DNA of 64,000 nucleotides from CAMPKL01 sp963805925 (GCA_963805925.1 CAWDWB010000007.1:248001-312000); one strand, 5' to 3'. Counted from the stretch's first letter, positions 1-8,874 are shown. Made by a program: numbers and translations. The notes: generated by a model not told the origin, from the letters alone.

Positions 1-1260
1 ACGCACTTCAACCATCGGCTCAGGGGTGCGGAGTCCGACGCGGACGAGGCTTTTGTCCGCGAGCGCGCCGAGACCCTCGGTCTGCCCTTCGAGTGTGACG
101 CGGCCATTACCGGCGAGACGGACGGCGAGAATCTCGAAGCGGCGGCGCGGCGGGCGCGCTACGCCTTCTTCGAGCGGCTGCTCGGGCAGGGGACCTTCGA
201 GCGCATCGCCACCGGACATACTCGCTCCGACCAGGCCGAGACGGTGCTGTTTCGGGTGCTGCGCGGCACCAGCGTCGCCGGGCTGGCAGGGGTGCGGCCC
301 GTTCGCCAACCCGGCATCGTCAGGCCGCTGATCGACGTCAGCCGCGGCGAGGTCATCAAGTGGCTCCAGCGACGGGGATCGGTCTGGCGCGAAGATTCCT
401 CCAACAGCGACCTGCGCTTCTCCCGCAATCGCCTGCGCAGCGACCTACTGCCGCAGCTGCGCTCGGAATGGAATCCGCAGGTCGAGCAGGCATTGGCCCG
501 GCTGGGCGACCAAGCTGCCGCTGAAGAGTCCTACTGGGACGACGCGGTTGCCGAGGCGCTGGAGTCCCTGGCCTCCGTTCACGACTCCGGCAGCGTGGAG
601 ATCGACTGCCTCGCAGCCCGAGCCCTCCATCCAGCCGTCCTCCATCGTTGTCTCGAGCGGCTGGCCCGCCAGTCCAAAGCTCCTGGACGCCAGTTCGACG
701 CCCAGGCGCTCGAACAAGTCGCCGCTATGATTCAGTCCAACGGCCCCAAACAGGCAAATTTGCCCGGTCTGACTGCGCAACGTTCCTGCGACATCCTGCT
801 GCTCCGTCAGGAATCGCAGGAACAGCCCGTCACCCCGGTCAAAGCTTGCGCTCCCGGCGATTTGGCTGCCCCGGACGGCCGTTCACGGGTCTTGCTGCAA
901 TTCGCGGCGAGCGGCAATGCTCCCGCGGGCCGGAATCTTCTCGACTACAACAAGCTTTCTTCCTTACACTTACGAGCGTGGCAGCCTGGAGACCGCCTGG
1001 CCGGCGACCCCGAGCGGTCAATGCGAAAGTTGTTCCGTAGCTCCCGAGTACCCGTCTGGGATCGCGAGCGCTGGCCGGTTTTAGCGGGGTTTTCAGAGCA
1101 GGAGCCGGTGGTGGTCTGGAGCCGGGGCTTTGGCGCATCGAAGGCGTTCGCTGTTAATGAAGCGACCCCTGTAGCGGTCGAAGTGAAGGAGATCGCCGTC
1201 GACGGGCGCGAGATTCGCCGCATCGAAGATTGGACGGACGCGAGGAGGATCTGGCGATGA
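1..1260 (+). CDS. tilS: tRNA(Ile)-lysidine synthetase TilS, 5' end outside window
   Basis: TilS uses ATP and lysine to convert the wobble cytidine of the tRNA-Ile CAU anticodon to lysidine. The reading frame is open from base 1, so the N-terminus, including the expected PP-loop SGGxDS motif, lies before the window; 419 residues are visible. The first residues match the family block HFNHRLRG, followed by ATGHTRSDQAETVLFRVLRG, RPLIDVSR and WREDSSNSDLRFSRNRLR, all hallmarks of the TilS catalytic domain. The C-terminal third holds the weaker substrate-binding domains, ending in DGREIRRIEDW. Its stop codon overlaps the next start (ATGA), which suggests translational coupling to the FtsH-like gene. 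A decayed copy of this 3' end recurs at 1900-1965. The tilS-ftsH order is common in bacteria. Confidence 0.93.
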   Translation, partial: THFNHRLRGAESDADEAFVRERAETLGLPFECDAAITGETDGENLEAAARRARYAFFERLLGQGTFERIATGHTRSDQAETVLFRVLRGTSVAGLAGVRPVRQPGIVRPLIDVSRGEVIKWLQRRGSVWREDSSNSDLRFSRNRLRSDLLPQLRSEWNPQVEQALARLGDQAAAEESYWDDAVAEALESLASVHDSGSVEIDCLAARALHPAVLHRCLERLARQSKAPGRQFDAQALEQVAAMIQSNGPKQANLPGLTAQRSCDILLLRQESQEQPVTPVKACAPGDLAAPDGRSRVLLQFAASGNAPAGRNLLDYNKLSSLHLRAWQPGDRLAGDPERSMRKLFRSSRVPVWDRERWPVLAGFSEQEPVVVWSRGFGASKAFAVNEATPVAVEVKEIAVDGREIRRIEDWTDARRIWR

Positions 1261-1703
1261 CGCGGAAAAAGCTGTTGGCCGCGTGCGGACTGCTGGCGGC
1301 TACAACCCTGTTCTGGTTCGGCGCGCGAGGATCAAAGGAAGCTGGAGTCTCCACCCATAGCTTCCCGGCGTTCCAACAAGAGGTTCTCAACGACAACGTC
1401 AGGACGGTCACGATATCGCGAGACTCCGAAGCCAAAGGCATGCTCAAGAGCGGAGCGCCGTTCACCGTCTCCCTGCCGCCGAACGACTCGTCCATTTACG
1501 ACCTGCTCTACGCTCACGGCGTCGCGGTCGAGATCACAGCTTCGAGAAGTCCCGCTTGGCTATCGGCCTTGATCTACTTCTTGCCGATCCCTCTGGTCAT
1601 CGGCTCGTGGCTGTTGTTCGGCTTCTTGCTCGGGGTCGGTTTCTACTGGGGCCTCCGTTGGAGTCGTAGGTTTACGACCGGTTCTACGACTGGGGGGCTA
1701 TAA
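1257..1703 (+). CDS. stand-alone FtsH N-terminal (periplasmic) domain protein
   Basis: This 148-residue protein resembles the first ~130 residues of the full FtsH at 2005-3918 and nothing else of it. Both contain a first membrane helix, a SIYDLL motif preceded by LPPN, a (P/T)WLSAL motif and a second membrane helix. It stops after the second helix (LVIGSWLLFGFLLGVGFYWG), with no AAA ATPase or zinc-protease domain. I chose the ATG at 1257 because it overlaps the tilS stop as ATGA; an in-frame ATG at 1230 lies within tilS. In FtsH this region is the membrane anchor and periplasmic domain that mediates hexamer contacts and binding of HflKC-type partners. A role as a decoy or hexamer modulator is inference. 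An inverted repeat (AGTCGTAG / CTACGACT, 1662-1669 and 1684-1691) sits in its 3' end. It arose by tandem duplication (see findings). Confidence 0.8.
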   Translation: MTRKKLLAACGLLAATTLFWFGARGSKEAGVSTHSFPAFQQEVLNDNVRTVTISRDSEAKGMLKSGAPFTVSLPPNDSSIYDLLYAHGVAVEITASRSPAWLSALIYFLPIPLVIGSWLLFGFLLGVGFYWGLRWSRRFTTGSTTGGL

Positions 1704-1899
1704 TAACCAGAATCGGAACCTTCTGAGCCGGGATAAGCGCCCTGCCGTGTTGTATTTGCGAAACGGCGAACTGGGGAAGAGTCTGGCTGTGAAGGCGTCG
1801 ATAAGAGCGATAAGGTCAGCGGCCTGAACAGGAGTCGTGCGCGTCCACCGTTGCGGCGGCTAGGGTTTTCCGTCGCTGTCGGGTCGGAGACTAAGGTAA

Positions 1900-1965
1900 A
1901 TCGCTGGCGACGGAAAGGAAATTCGCCGAATCGAAGTGCATGCCCAAAGCGTCTATAAACAGTGA
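1900..1965 (+). pseudogene. remnant of tilS 3' end upstream of ftsH
   Basis: The 301-base gap between the FtsH-like gene and ftsH contains a short open segment that reads IAGDGKEIRRIEVHAQSVYKQ-stop in parts. The real tilS ends IAVDGREIRRIEDW and stops eight residues later. DNA matches are also visible, for example ATTCGCCG then ATCGAAG in both copies. I interpret it as the 3' scar of a second tilS copy produced when the tilS-ftsH junction was duplicated. The rest of the gap (1704-1899) shows no gene I can support. The ftsH ribosome site AAGGA lies at 1991-1995. Confidence 0.65.
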
Positions 1966-2004
1966 AAGGTTCTGTGTGGGAACCTTCTGCAAGGAACAAG
2001 TACT

Positions 2005-3918
2005 GTGAATTCGACCGTCAAGACTGCAGTTTTCTGGATCGTCATTTTGGCTACCGTCGTCCTGCTGTGGCAGGTAGTCCAGAGCGGCGCAAGCCAGGAA
2101 GTCAAACCTTACAACTTCTCGACGTTCCGTGAGGAAGTGATTGGGGACAACGTCGCTTCTGTGACGATCAAGAACGGGGAAGAAGCTGAAGGCAAGCTGA
2201 ATAGCGGCCAGAACTTCACTGTCATCCTGCCCCCGAACTACTCTAGCATCTACGATTTACTCAACGAGCATAACGTCACCGTCGAGATCGAGGCGTCGAC
2301 GAGTCCGACTTGGTTGTCGGCGTTGGTCACCTTCTCGCCAATCCTCTTGGTGATCGTCTTCTGGGTGTTTATGATGCGCCAGATGCAGGCGGGCGGCAAC
2401 AAAGCCTTGAGCTTCGGCAAGAGCCGCGCTCGGCTGCTGACCAGCCAGCAGAAGAAAGTCACCTTCAAGGACGTCTCGGGAGTCGATGAAGCCAAAGAAG
2501 AGCTTCACGAAATCATCGAGTTCCTGCGCGAACCCCAAAAGTTTCAGAAGCTGGGCGGACGTATTCCGAAGGGTGTGCTGCTCGTCGGTTCCCCCGGCAC
2601 CGGCAAAACCCTATTGGCTAGAGCCGTGGCAGGCGAGGCGAACGTTCCGTTCTTCTCGATCTCCGGCTCAGACTTCGTTGAGATGTTCGTCGGCGTCGGC
2701 GCAAGCCGCGTCCGCGACCTGTTCGAGCAAGGCAAGAAATCCGCTCCCTGCATCATCTTCATTGACGAGATCGATGCTGTCGGACGTCATCGCGGCGCAG
2801 GCCTCGGCGGCGGACACGACGAGCGCGAGCAAACCTTGAACCAACTACTGGTCGAGATGGACGGTTTCGACGCCAACGAAGGCGTCATCCTGATGGCCGC
2901 CACCAACCGCCCCGACGTTCTCGACCCCGCGCTGCTGCGGCCGGGCCGTTTTGACAGGCGCGTCGTTGTAGCGCGGCCCGATGTCCGTGGCCGCGAAGGG
3001 ATTCTGCGAGTTCACACTCGTAAAATTCCCTTGGCCAAGGATGTCGATTTGAGCGTGTTGGCACGCGGCACCCCGGGATTCTCGGGCGCCGATCTGGCCA
3101 ACCTCACGAACGAGGCTGCACTTTTCGCCGCTCGTCAAAACCGCAAGGTCGTCACCATGCACGACTTCGAGGTTTCGAAAGACAAGGTGATGATGGGCGC
3201 CGAGCGCCGCTCGATGATCCTCACCGAGGAAGAGAAGCGCAACACGGCCTATCACGAGGCGGGACACGCTCTGGTCGCAGCCCTCATCGGCGGTGGCGCG
3301 GATCCGCTGCACAAGGTCACCATCATCCCCCGCGGCCAAGCGTTGGGTGTGACCATGCAGTTGCCGCTCGACGATAAGCACACCTATACGGGCGAGTACT
3401 TGAGGTCACGGCTGGCGATTCTGATGGGCGGCCGCATCGCCGAGGAAATCTTCCTCGACCATATGACCACCGGCGCCGGCAACGACATCATGCAGAGCAC
3501 CGATCTGGCTCGCCAGATGGTCTGCGAATGGGGTCTGAGTTCGATGGGCCCGCTGACCTTCGGCAAGAAAGACGAGCAGCCCTTCCTTGGACGCGAGATG
3601 TCGCAACATCGCGACTACTCCGAGGCGACCGCGATTCGCATCGACGCCGAGGTCAGGAACCTCGTCACCGAAGGCTACAACCGAGCCCGCAAGCTCATCG
3701 AAGATCACAAAGAAGCTATGGTCCGAGTCTCCGAAGCTCTTCTCGAACGCGAAGTGCTCGACGGCAGTGAAGTCATTGCTCTGATCGACGGCAAGGAACT
3801 CGCTCCCCTAGCGCCCGTGAAAACCACGGACGATGAAGAGGGCGAATCCAAAGTCGACATCCTGAAGCACCCCAAAGCTGCTCCAGGCCTCGAAGGCGGC
3901 CAGCCTTCGCCGGCCTAA
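2005..3918 (+). CDS. ftsH: ATP-dependent zinc metalloprotease FtsH
   Basis: FtsH is a hexameric membrane AAA+ protease that degrades misfolded membrane proteins and short-lived regulators. The 637-residue protein has two N-terminal membrane helices (about 7-25 and 110-125) flanking a periplasmic domain. The AAA module follows, with Walker A GSPGTGKT at about 195-202, Walker B IIFIDEID, and the second region of homology ending RPGRFDRRV. The protease domain has the zinc motif HEAGH at about 417-421 and the downstream acidic ligand region. Length is normal for the family. The start is GTG, ten bases after an AAGGA ribosome site. A bidirectional terminator follows. Its first ~130 residues are duplicated in the gene upstream. 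Confidence 0.97.
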   Translation: MNSTVKTAVFWIVILATVVLLWQVVQSGASQEVKPYNFSTFREEVIGDNVASVTIKNGEEAEGKLNSGQNFTVILPPNYSSIYDLLNEHNVTVEIEASTSPTWLSALVTFSPILLVIVFWVFMMRQMQAGGNKALSFGKSRARLLTSQQKKVTFKDVSGVDEAKEELHEIIEFLREPQKFQKLGGRIPKGVLLVGSPGTGKTLLARAVAGEANVPFFSISGSDFVEMFVGVGASRVRDLFEQGKKSAPCIIFIDEIDAVGRHRGAGLGGGHDEREQTLNQLLVEMDGFDANEGVILMAATNRPDVLDPALLRPGRFDRRVVVARPDVRGREGILRVHTRKIPLAKDVDLSVLARGTPGFSGADLANLTNEAALFAARQNRKVVTMHDFEVSKDKVMMGAERRSMILTEEEKRNTAYHEAGHALVAALIGGGADPLHKVTIIPRGQALGVTMQLPLDDKHTYTGEYLRSRLAILMGGRIAEEIFLDHMTTGAGNDIMQSTDLARQMVCEWGLSSMGPLTFGKKDEQPFLGREMSQHRDYSEATAIRIDAEVRNLVTEGYNRARKLIEDHKEAMVRVSEALLEREVLDGSEVIALIDGKELAPLAPVKTTDDEEGESKVDILKHPKAAPGLEGGQPSPA

Positions 3919-3943
3919 CGTCTCGACCTCTCACGAACAAAAC

Positions 3944-3971
3944 AAGCGGCGGCCGAAAGGCCGCCGCTTTT
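3944..3971. terminator. bidirectional rho-independent terminator
   Basis: An 11-bp perfect stem (AAGCGGCGGCC / GGCCGCCGCTT) with a GAAA tetraloop is followed by TT on the plus strand. It is preceded by an A-rich stretch (ACAAAACAA), which gives a U-tract on the minus strand. It sits between the convergent ftsH and SnoaL-like genes and can serve both. Confidence 0.9.
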
Positions 3972-3973
3972 CG

Positions 3974-4342
3974 TTATGCGGGCCGTTTGGTCGCTTGCCG
4001 GCCAACCATCTGCCAGCCCGAGGGCCCTTTCAAAAAGACGTGCAAAACGTCGAGCGGAACGTGCTGAATTTGACCGTCGACCAGATTCGTGAAGTCAATC
4101 TTCGTCTTGATCAGCGCCGTGTTGCCGTAGACCCGAACGGTCGGGTCAGTAATCTCGATCGCCTGGGCCGTCGAGCGCGACAACTTGCCAAGCGCGTCGG
4201 CCTTACTTTCGTTGTGGGCGTTGGAATGGCTATAGGTCACATCGGGATGCAACACGGAGTCGAGCGCCGCGCTGTCTTTCTGCAACATGGCTTGCCGCCA
4301 AACCTCAAGGGCCGCTAGGACTTCCGACGCTGGAGAGGACAT
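3974..4342 (-). CDS. SnoaL-like / DUF4440 (NTF2-fold) protein
   Basis: This 122-residue protein has no signal peptide. It has the pattern of the small NTF2-like cone-shaped proteins: an N-terminal helix with EVWRQAMLQKDSAALDSVLHPDVTYSHSN, then a strand set with VRVYGNTALIKTKID, and a closing strand LHVFLKGPSGWQMVGRQATK. (The first pattern spans residues 13-41.) Members include nuclear-transport-factor-like domains, ketosteroid-isomerase-like enzymes and many uncharacterised proteins, so no reaction can be named. It is convergent with ftsH and divergent from the glycosidase gene, and appears to be a single-gene unit. Confidence 0.75.
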   Translation of the reverse strand: MSSPASEVLAALEVWRQAMLQKDSAALDSVLHPDVTYSHSNAHNESKADALGKLSRSTAQAIEITDPTVRVYGNTALIKTKIDFTNLVDGQIQHVPLDVLHVFLKGPSGWQMVGRQATKRPA

Positions 4343-4562
4343 ATCCCGAACAGATTAGCGCAACGGCAGTTCTGTCAGCGAGAACGGACACGCCGCGCCA
4401 GGCGCAAAACTGGAGACGTTCTCTTAGGCCCAGTCCAGCGAAAGCACGCGCCCCACTGTGAGGGAAGCCCGTTGCTGGGGCGCCTCCGCGTGGGCTACGC
4501 TAACCCGTCGGGATGTCCGGCACGGATGTCCCAGATTGGAAGTCGCCGCGAGGCAGCTCAAC

Positions 4563-7448
4563 ATGTCCCTCAAAACTTCGCTCCTCTCAGTTGCTATCGC
4601 CTCCCTGCTGATCGGCTGCGGCGGCAACGAGGCGGCGACCGAGCCGCTGGCCTGGCCGGAGATTCAGCCCCAAACGCGGCCCTGGACGCGTTGGTGGCAA
4701 CAGGGCAGCGCCGTGACCGATGCGGGCCTCACACAAGCCATGGAAGCCTATGCCGCCGTAGGTCTCGGGGGACTGGAGATTACGCCGATCTATGGTGTAG
4801 CGGGACACGAACGCGAGTTCATCCAATATCTCTCGCCCGAATGGATGGCGCGGCTCGACCATACGCTGGCCGAAGCCAAACGTCTGGGCCTGGGCATCGA
4901 CATGGCCAACGGGTCCGGCTGGCCGTTCGGCGGCCCCAACATCACTCCCGAGTACGGCGCCAAGTATGTCGCCCATCGAGTCTATTCGCTTGCCGAAGGC
5001 CAGCGGCTGACCGAGCCGATTCAATTTCGGCAAGCGCCCGTTGTACGCGCGGTCGGCACGCAAGTATACGAGTTGCACGGCTTCCTCGGAGCGGCGGGTG
5101 AGAGGACCCAGGGTTCGATGGAGAATCCGTTGCGCAAGCGAGGCGTCGGAGAGATCACCATCGACCAGCTTGTCGAACCGCTCTCCGCCAACGAAGATCT
5201 GCAAGCGCTGGCGCTCGACCAAGTACGCTTTCCCAAGCAGCTTCCGATGCAAACGCTTATCGCCTACTCGTCCTCCGGCGAGCACATCGATCTGACCGAC
5301 CGCGTCGATGCCGCAGGCATGCTCGATTGGACGGCGCCGGCCGGATCGTGGAAGCTCTACGCCGTATTCCAGGGTTGGCACGGCAAGAACGTGGAGCGGG
5401 CGGCCCCAGGCGGCGAGGGCTATGTCATTGATCATTTTTCGGAAGAGGCGTTGCACCACTACCTGGAGCGCTTCGAGCAGGCCTTTGAGGGCCACGATCT
5501 GAGCGGCATCCGGGCGTTCTTCAACGACTCCTATGAAGTGGACGACGCACGCGGTGATGCCGACTGGACGCCGGCACTGTTCGATGAATTCTCGGCGCGG
5601 CGCGGTTACGATCTGCGGGCGCATCTCCCTGCTCTGTTCGGCGACGCCGACGAGGATGAGAATCGCCGCGTTCTGAGCGACTTCCGTGAGACGATCTCGG
5701 ACCTGTTGCGGGACCGCTTCACTGTCCCCTGGCGAGAGTGGGCTCATGGTCGCGGCAAGATCATTCGCAATCAGTCGCACGGTTCGCCTGCGAATATCCT
5801 GGATTTGTATGCGGCCAGCGACATTCCCGAGACCGAAGGCATTGAGTTGCTGCGCATCAAGACGGCTTCGTCAGCGGCGCACGTGACGGGCAGGCCGTTG
5901 GCCTCGGCCGAAGCCGCGACCTGGCTGGATGAACATTTCCTTTCCTCGCTGTCCGCGGTCAAGGCGTCGGTGGATCGCTACTTTGTGGGCGGAGTCAATC
6001 ACATTTTCTATCACGGCACGGCGTACTCGCCCCAGGATGAGGCCTGGCCAGGCTGGCTGTTTTATGCGGCGGTTCACTTCCAGCCCGTCAATCCGTTTTG
6101 GAAGGATTTCGCGGCGCTCAACGAATACATCGCCCGAACGCAATCCTTTTTGCAGCAGGGCAAGCCGAACAACGATGTCCTGCTGTACTACCCGATTTAC
6201 GATCGCTTCGCGACGCCGGGACCGGCGCTGATTGAGCATTTTGACGGGGGCATCGGACCTTTCGCGGGCACGGCAATGGCCGCAGCGGCAGAGACGCTGA
6301 TCGCGCAGGGGTACAGTTTCGATTTCATCTCCGACCGGCAACTGCAAGACGTCGCCTTGGCCGACGGCGGATTGACCGCTGGCGGCGCCCGCTATCGGGC
6401 GCTCGTCGTCCCGGCGAGCCGATACATCCCGCTGGCGACTTTCGAGAAGGTCGCCGGGCTGGCGGCGGCAGGCGCCAAGGTCATCGCCTACCGCGGACTC
6501 CCTGATGACGTCCCTGGCCTCGACGAACTGGAGCAGCGTCGCCAAGCCTTCCATGAACGGGTCGAAGCGTCACGGGAAGCGTTGCTCATCGGGGATGACC
6601 TGCCGGCCCTATTGACCGGTGCGGGCGTCAACCGTGAAACGATGGTCGACGGCGACCTGCAGTACATCCGCCGGGCTTACGCGGACGGATACGGCTACTT
6701 CATCGTCAACAGTTCGAACGGCGACTACGACGGCGCCGTCCGGCTGAGCGTTCCCGCAGCCTCGGTCGCCCGCTTCGACCCGATGACCGGCAAGCGTGGG
6801 CTGCTGGACATCGCCAATTCGGACCAAGTCCCGCTGCATCTGGATCCAGGCGAGGGGACAATCCTGCGCACTTTTGACCACGAGGTTTCCGGGGAGCGCT
6901 ATGACATTTTCACGCCAAGCGGCGCGCAACAGCCGATTGAGGGAACCTGGACGGTCACCTTCAAATCCGGGGGACCAGAACTGCCTGAACCGGTCGAGAC
7001 GCAAACCCTGGGCTCGTGGACGGACCTCGACGGCGACGCGGTCAAAGCCTTCTCGGGAACAGCAACCTATGCCATTTCCTTTCCCCGGTCGGCCGGCCAG
7101 GCACAGGGCTGGATCTTGGACCTCGGCGCCGTCCGCGAGAGCGCCGCGGTTCGGTTGAACGGCCAAGCGGTCGGCACGCTCATCGGGCCTTCCTACCGCT
7201 TGTACTTGGACGCGTCCGCCCTGGCGGACAACAACCGGCTCGAGATCGACGTTTCGAATCTGATGGCCAATCGCATCGCCGACATGGATCGCCGCCAACT
7301 CCCCTGGAAGAAGTTCTACAACGCCAACTTCCCCTCGCGGCTGGCCGCCAATCGCGGCGCCAACGGATTGTTTGACGCATCCAAGTGGACCCCGCTGCCA
7401 TCCGGACTATTGGGGCCGGTAACGCTGACTCCGGCGGATGTTCGCTAG
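4563..7448 (+). CDS. GH106-like glycosidase lipoprotein (putative alpha-L-rhamnosidase)
   Basis: The 961-residue protein begins with a lipoprotein signal (hydrophobic run then LLIGC lipobox at about residue 16-20), so it is probably anchored in the outer or inner membrane facing outward. The start of the mature part (RPWTRWWQQGSAVTDAGL, then GGLEITPIYGV and SPEWMARLDHTL, DMANGSGWPFGGP) matches the GH106 family, whose known members are calcium-dependent alpha-L-rhamnosidases acting on plant pectin or rhamnosides. The C-terminal ~130 residues look like a beta-sandwich sugar-binding domain (GSWTDLDG then LNGQAVGTLIGPSYRLYL). An in-frame ATG exists 105 bases upstream at 4458, but the lipobox favours 4563. 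No TonB receptor, transporter or other glycosidase gene lies nearby. A short direct repeat (GGATGTCC at 4511 and 4524) precedes the gene. Confidence 0.82.
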   Translation: MSLKTSLLSVAIASLLIGCGGNEAATEPLAWPEIQPQTRPWTRWWQQGSAVTDAGLTQAMEAYAAVGLGGLEITPIYGVAGHEREFIQYLSPEWMARLDHTLAEAKRLGLGIDMANGSGWPFGGPNITPEYGAKYVAHRVYSLAEGQRLTEPIQFRQAPVVRAVGTQVYELHGFLGAAGERTQGSMENPLRKRGVGEITIDQLVEPLSANEDLQALALDQVRFPKQLPMQTLIAYSSSGEHIDLTDRVDAAGMLDWTAPAGSWKLYAVFQGWHGKNVERAAPGGEGYVIDHFSEEALHHYLERFEQAFEGHDLSGIRAFFNDSYEVDDARGDADWTPALFDEFSARRGYDLRAHLPALFGDADEDENRRVLSDFRETISDLLRDRFTVPWREWAHGRGKIIRNQSHGSPANILDLYAASDIPETEGIELLRIKTASSAAHVTGRPLASAEAATWLDEHFLSSLSAVKASVDRYFVGGVNHIFYHGTAYSPQDEAWPGWLFYAAVHFQPVNPFWKDFAALNEYIARTQSFLQQGKPNNDVLLYYPIYDRFATPGPALIEHFDGGIGPFAGTAMAAAAETLIAQGYSFDFISDRQLQDVALADGGLTAGGARYRALVVPASRYIPLATFEKVAGLAAAGAKVIAYRGLPDDVPGLDELEQRRQAFHERVEASREALLIGDDLPALLTGAGVNRETMVDGDLQYIRRAYADGYGYFIVNSSNGDYDGAVRLSVPAASVARFDPMTGKRGLLDIANSDQVPLHLDPGEGTILRTFDHEVSGERYDIFTPSGAQQPIEGTWTVTFKSGGPELPEPVETQTLGSWTDLDGDAVKAFSGTATYAISFPRSAGQAQGWILDLGAVRESAAVRLNGQAVGTLIGPSYRLYLDASALADNNRLEIDVSNLMANRIADMDRRQLPWKKFYNANFPSRLAANRGANGLFDASKWTPLPSGLLGPVTLTPADVR

Positions 7449-7540
7449 GGTGGTGCTGGCCAACGTGCGCCAGGCGCAACTTCCTACGCAACAAGATGAC
7501 GCCGGTAGTGATACTGGCGCATCAAAGAAGTGGCGCTGCG

Positions 7541-8566
7541 ATGAATGAGCAAGATTTGCCGAGAGCTGATTGGCGTGACGTCTCTTTCGACGGTCAGACA
7601 ATCCGGGGCGTGAGTTCCGCCAGGGGGCCTTTCGAGACCTCCTTGAGCGATGTAATCGCCGTCGGTGAGCACATCGCCTGGGATGATCCTGACACCTTTG
7701 TCGCCAACCTGGATTGTTGGAGTTCTTTCTTAACGAGAAACCAGTACGGCCTCGTTCACGAGTTCAGGGATGAATTCAACTTGGCCGTGCGGGCCGCTGT
7801 AGCGGAGCGCAATGGGTTCAACCAGATACCTCAGGCGGGTTGGCCCGACTGGAACAACGGCACCGTGCAAGACAGCCATTTCATCTACCCGCCTTGGTTG
7901 TATGGATTTCCAATCTACGAATGGATCATCAAGAGGGAACCATGCTCGTGGTGGGACCGTCTGACGGGGACTGCCGTCAGCAAGTGGCTCGATAGATCCT
8001 ATAGTCAAACTGTTCGCTGGCTACTGGCGCAACCGGAGGACAACTCCGAGCAAAAGAAGCGCTGGGAACAGTTCGTTGCCGCTCCGCCTCGACCCGAGAT
8101 GCTGGGCCGCCGACGCTCCTTGTATCACTGGAAGCCTTCTAAATGGCTTCGGCGGTTGCGCACGTTGATAACTTGGCTAGCTCCAATCGCAATGATGCTT
8201 GTTCTGGCTCATTACAACGCCGCCCCGGCTGGTTGGGTGGGCGTTGCGGTGATCGCTGCGCCGATAGTGCTCGCTTGGCTGCCGCAGCTCTTCGCAGCCA
8301 CGACCCTATACGACGAGGGCCTCACCGCAAGAACGTGGTTCCTCCAACGGACCAGTTGCTTCTATGACGACATCGCAACGATAGAGGAAGACAAGGACTG
8401 CATGCGCATAACCCTACGAGACGGCAGTCTGCTCACGACGACCGAGCGAGGAGAGCAGAGTGGGGGCTTCAAGAATGCGATCGAACATCGGCGCCTCTTC
8501 AGCCTTTCGAAAAGATACGCCGCACGCTACGGCATTCCCTATCGCTCGCCGGACCTCAAATATTGA
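7541..8566 (+). CDS. hypothetical protein with two membrane helices
   Basis: I do not recognise this 341-residue protein. The first ~200 residues are soluble and rich in Trp and aromatic residues (for example YPPWLYGFPIYEWIIKRE). Two adjacent membrane helices follow (about 207-225 and 229-247, with APIAMMLVLAHYNAA and AVIAAPIVLAWLPQLF). The C-terminal ~90 residues (YDEGLTARTWFLQ, then IATIEEDKDCMRITLRDGS) resemble the strand pattern of bacterial PH-like domains, but this is a weak inference. The start at 7541 (ATGAATGAG) is chosen over an upstream in-frame start at 7385, which overlaps the glycosidase gene. Overall GC is a little lower than in the neighbours. Confidence 0.6.
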   Translation: MNEQDLPRADWRDVSFDGQTIRGVSSARGPFETSLSDVIAVGEHIAWDDPDTFVANLDCWSSFLTRNQYGLVHEFRDEFNLAVRAAVAERNGFNQIPQAGWPDWNNGTVQDSHFIYPPWLYGFPIYEWIIKREPCSWWDRLTGTAVSKWLDRSYSQTVRWLLAQPEDNSEQKKRWEQFVAAPPRPEMLGRRRSLYHWKPSKWLRRLRTLITWLAPIAMMLVLAHYNAAPAGWVGVAVIAAPIVLAWLPQLFAATTLYDEGLTARTWFLQRTSCFYDDIATIEEDKDCMRITLRDGSLLTTTERGEQSGGFKNAIEHRRLFSLSKRYAARYGIPYRSPDLKY

Positions 8567-8598
8567 GCGCTAAAGGTACCAGTCCCAAAGATTTCTCT

Positions 8599-8612
8599 TA
8601 GGAGTACTCCTA
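8599..8612. promoter_or_regulatory. 14-bp perfect palindrome, candidate operator
   Basis: TAGGAGTACTCCTA is a perfect palindrome located 57 bases before a small gene at 8669. Its symmetry without a long stem or T-run fits a dimeric repressor site better than a terminator. Function is inference. Confidence 0.35.
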
Positions 8613-8668
8613 GTCTATGGACGGCTCTTCCCTAGCGGCATCAATCTCGTTGTGGAAGGGAAATCGCC

Positions 8669-8815
8669 ATGGAAACCGCAAAACGAGAGCGTCGAGGCTG
8701 GATGGCGTACGCGCTGGCCGCTGGGTTCGCGTTGCTGGCCTCGGGCGCGGTGTTGCCGCAAACCTCGGCCAGCGTCGGCGCCGTGATCAGCCAAATCCGC
8801 GCACTGTTCTCCTAG
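8669..8815 (+). CDS. 48-residue small membrane or exported protein
   Basis: A short reading frame begins ATG GAA ACC, with a good ribosome site (GGAAGGG, about 9 bases upstream), and ends TAG at 8813. The product starts METAKRERRGWMAYALAAG, a positively charged N-terminus followed by a hydrophobic run to about residue 29, then PQTSASVGAVISQIRALFS. The second half is compatible with an amphipathic helix. It could be a single-pass small membrane protein or a secreted peptide. A palindrome lies 57 bases upstream. I found no family match by eye. Being shorter than common annotation cut-offs, it could easily be missed. Confidence 0.5.
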   Translation: METAKRERRGWMAYALAAGFALLASGAVLPQTSASVGAVISQIRALFS

Positions 8816-8874
8816 ACCCGCCCCACCGTCCAGGTGCGTCGACCGCGGACGATAGCAACGATCGCCGGCCAAAT

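Noticed and set aside
1662..1691. Inverted repeat AGTCGTAG / CTACGACT as a terminator
   Set aside because: It is inside the coding end of the FtsH-like gene and lacks a T-run.
4587..5780. 397-codon minus-strand frame opposite the glycosidase gene
   Set aside because: Composition and lack of motifs indicate a shadow; the GH106-like pattern lies on the plus strand.
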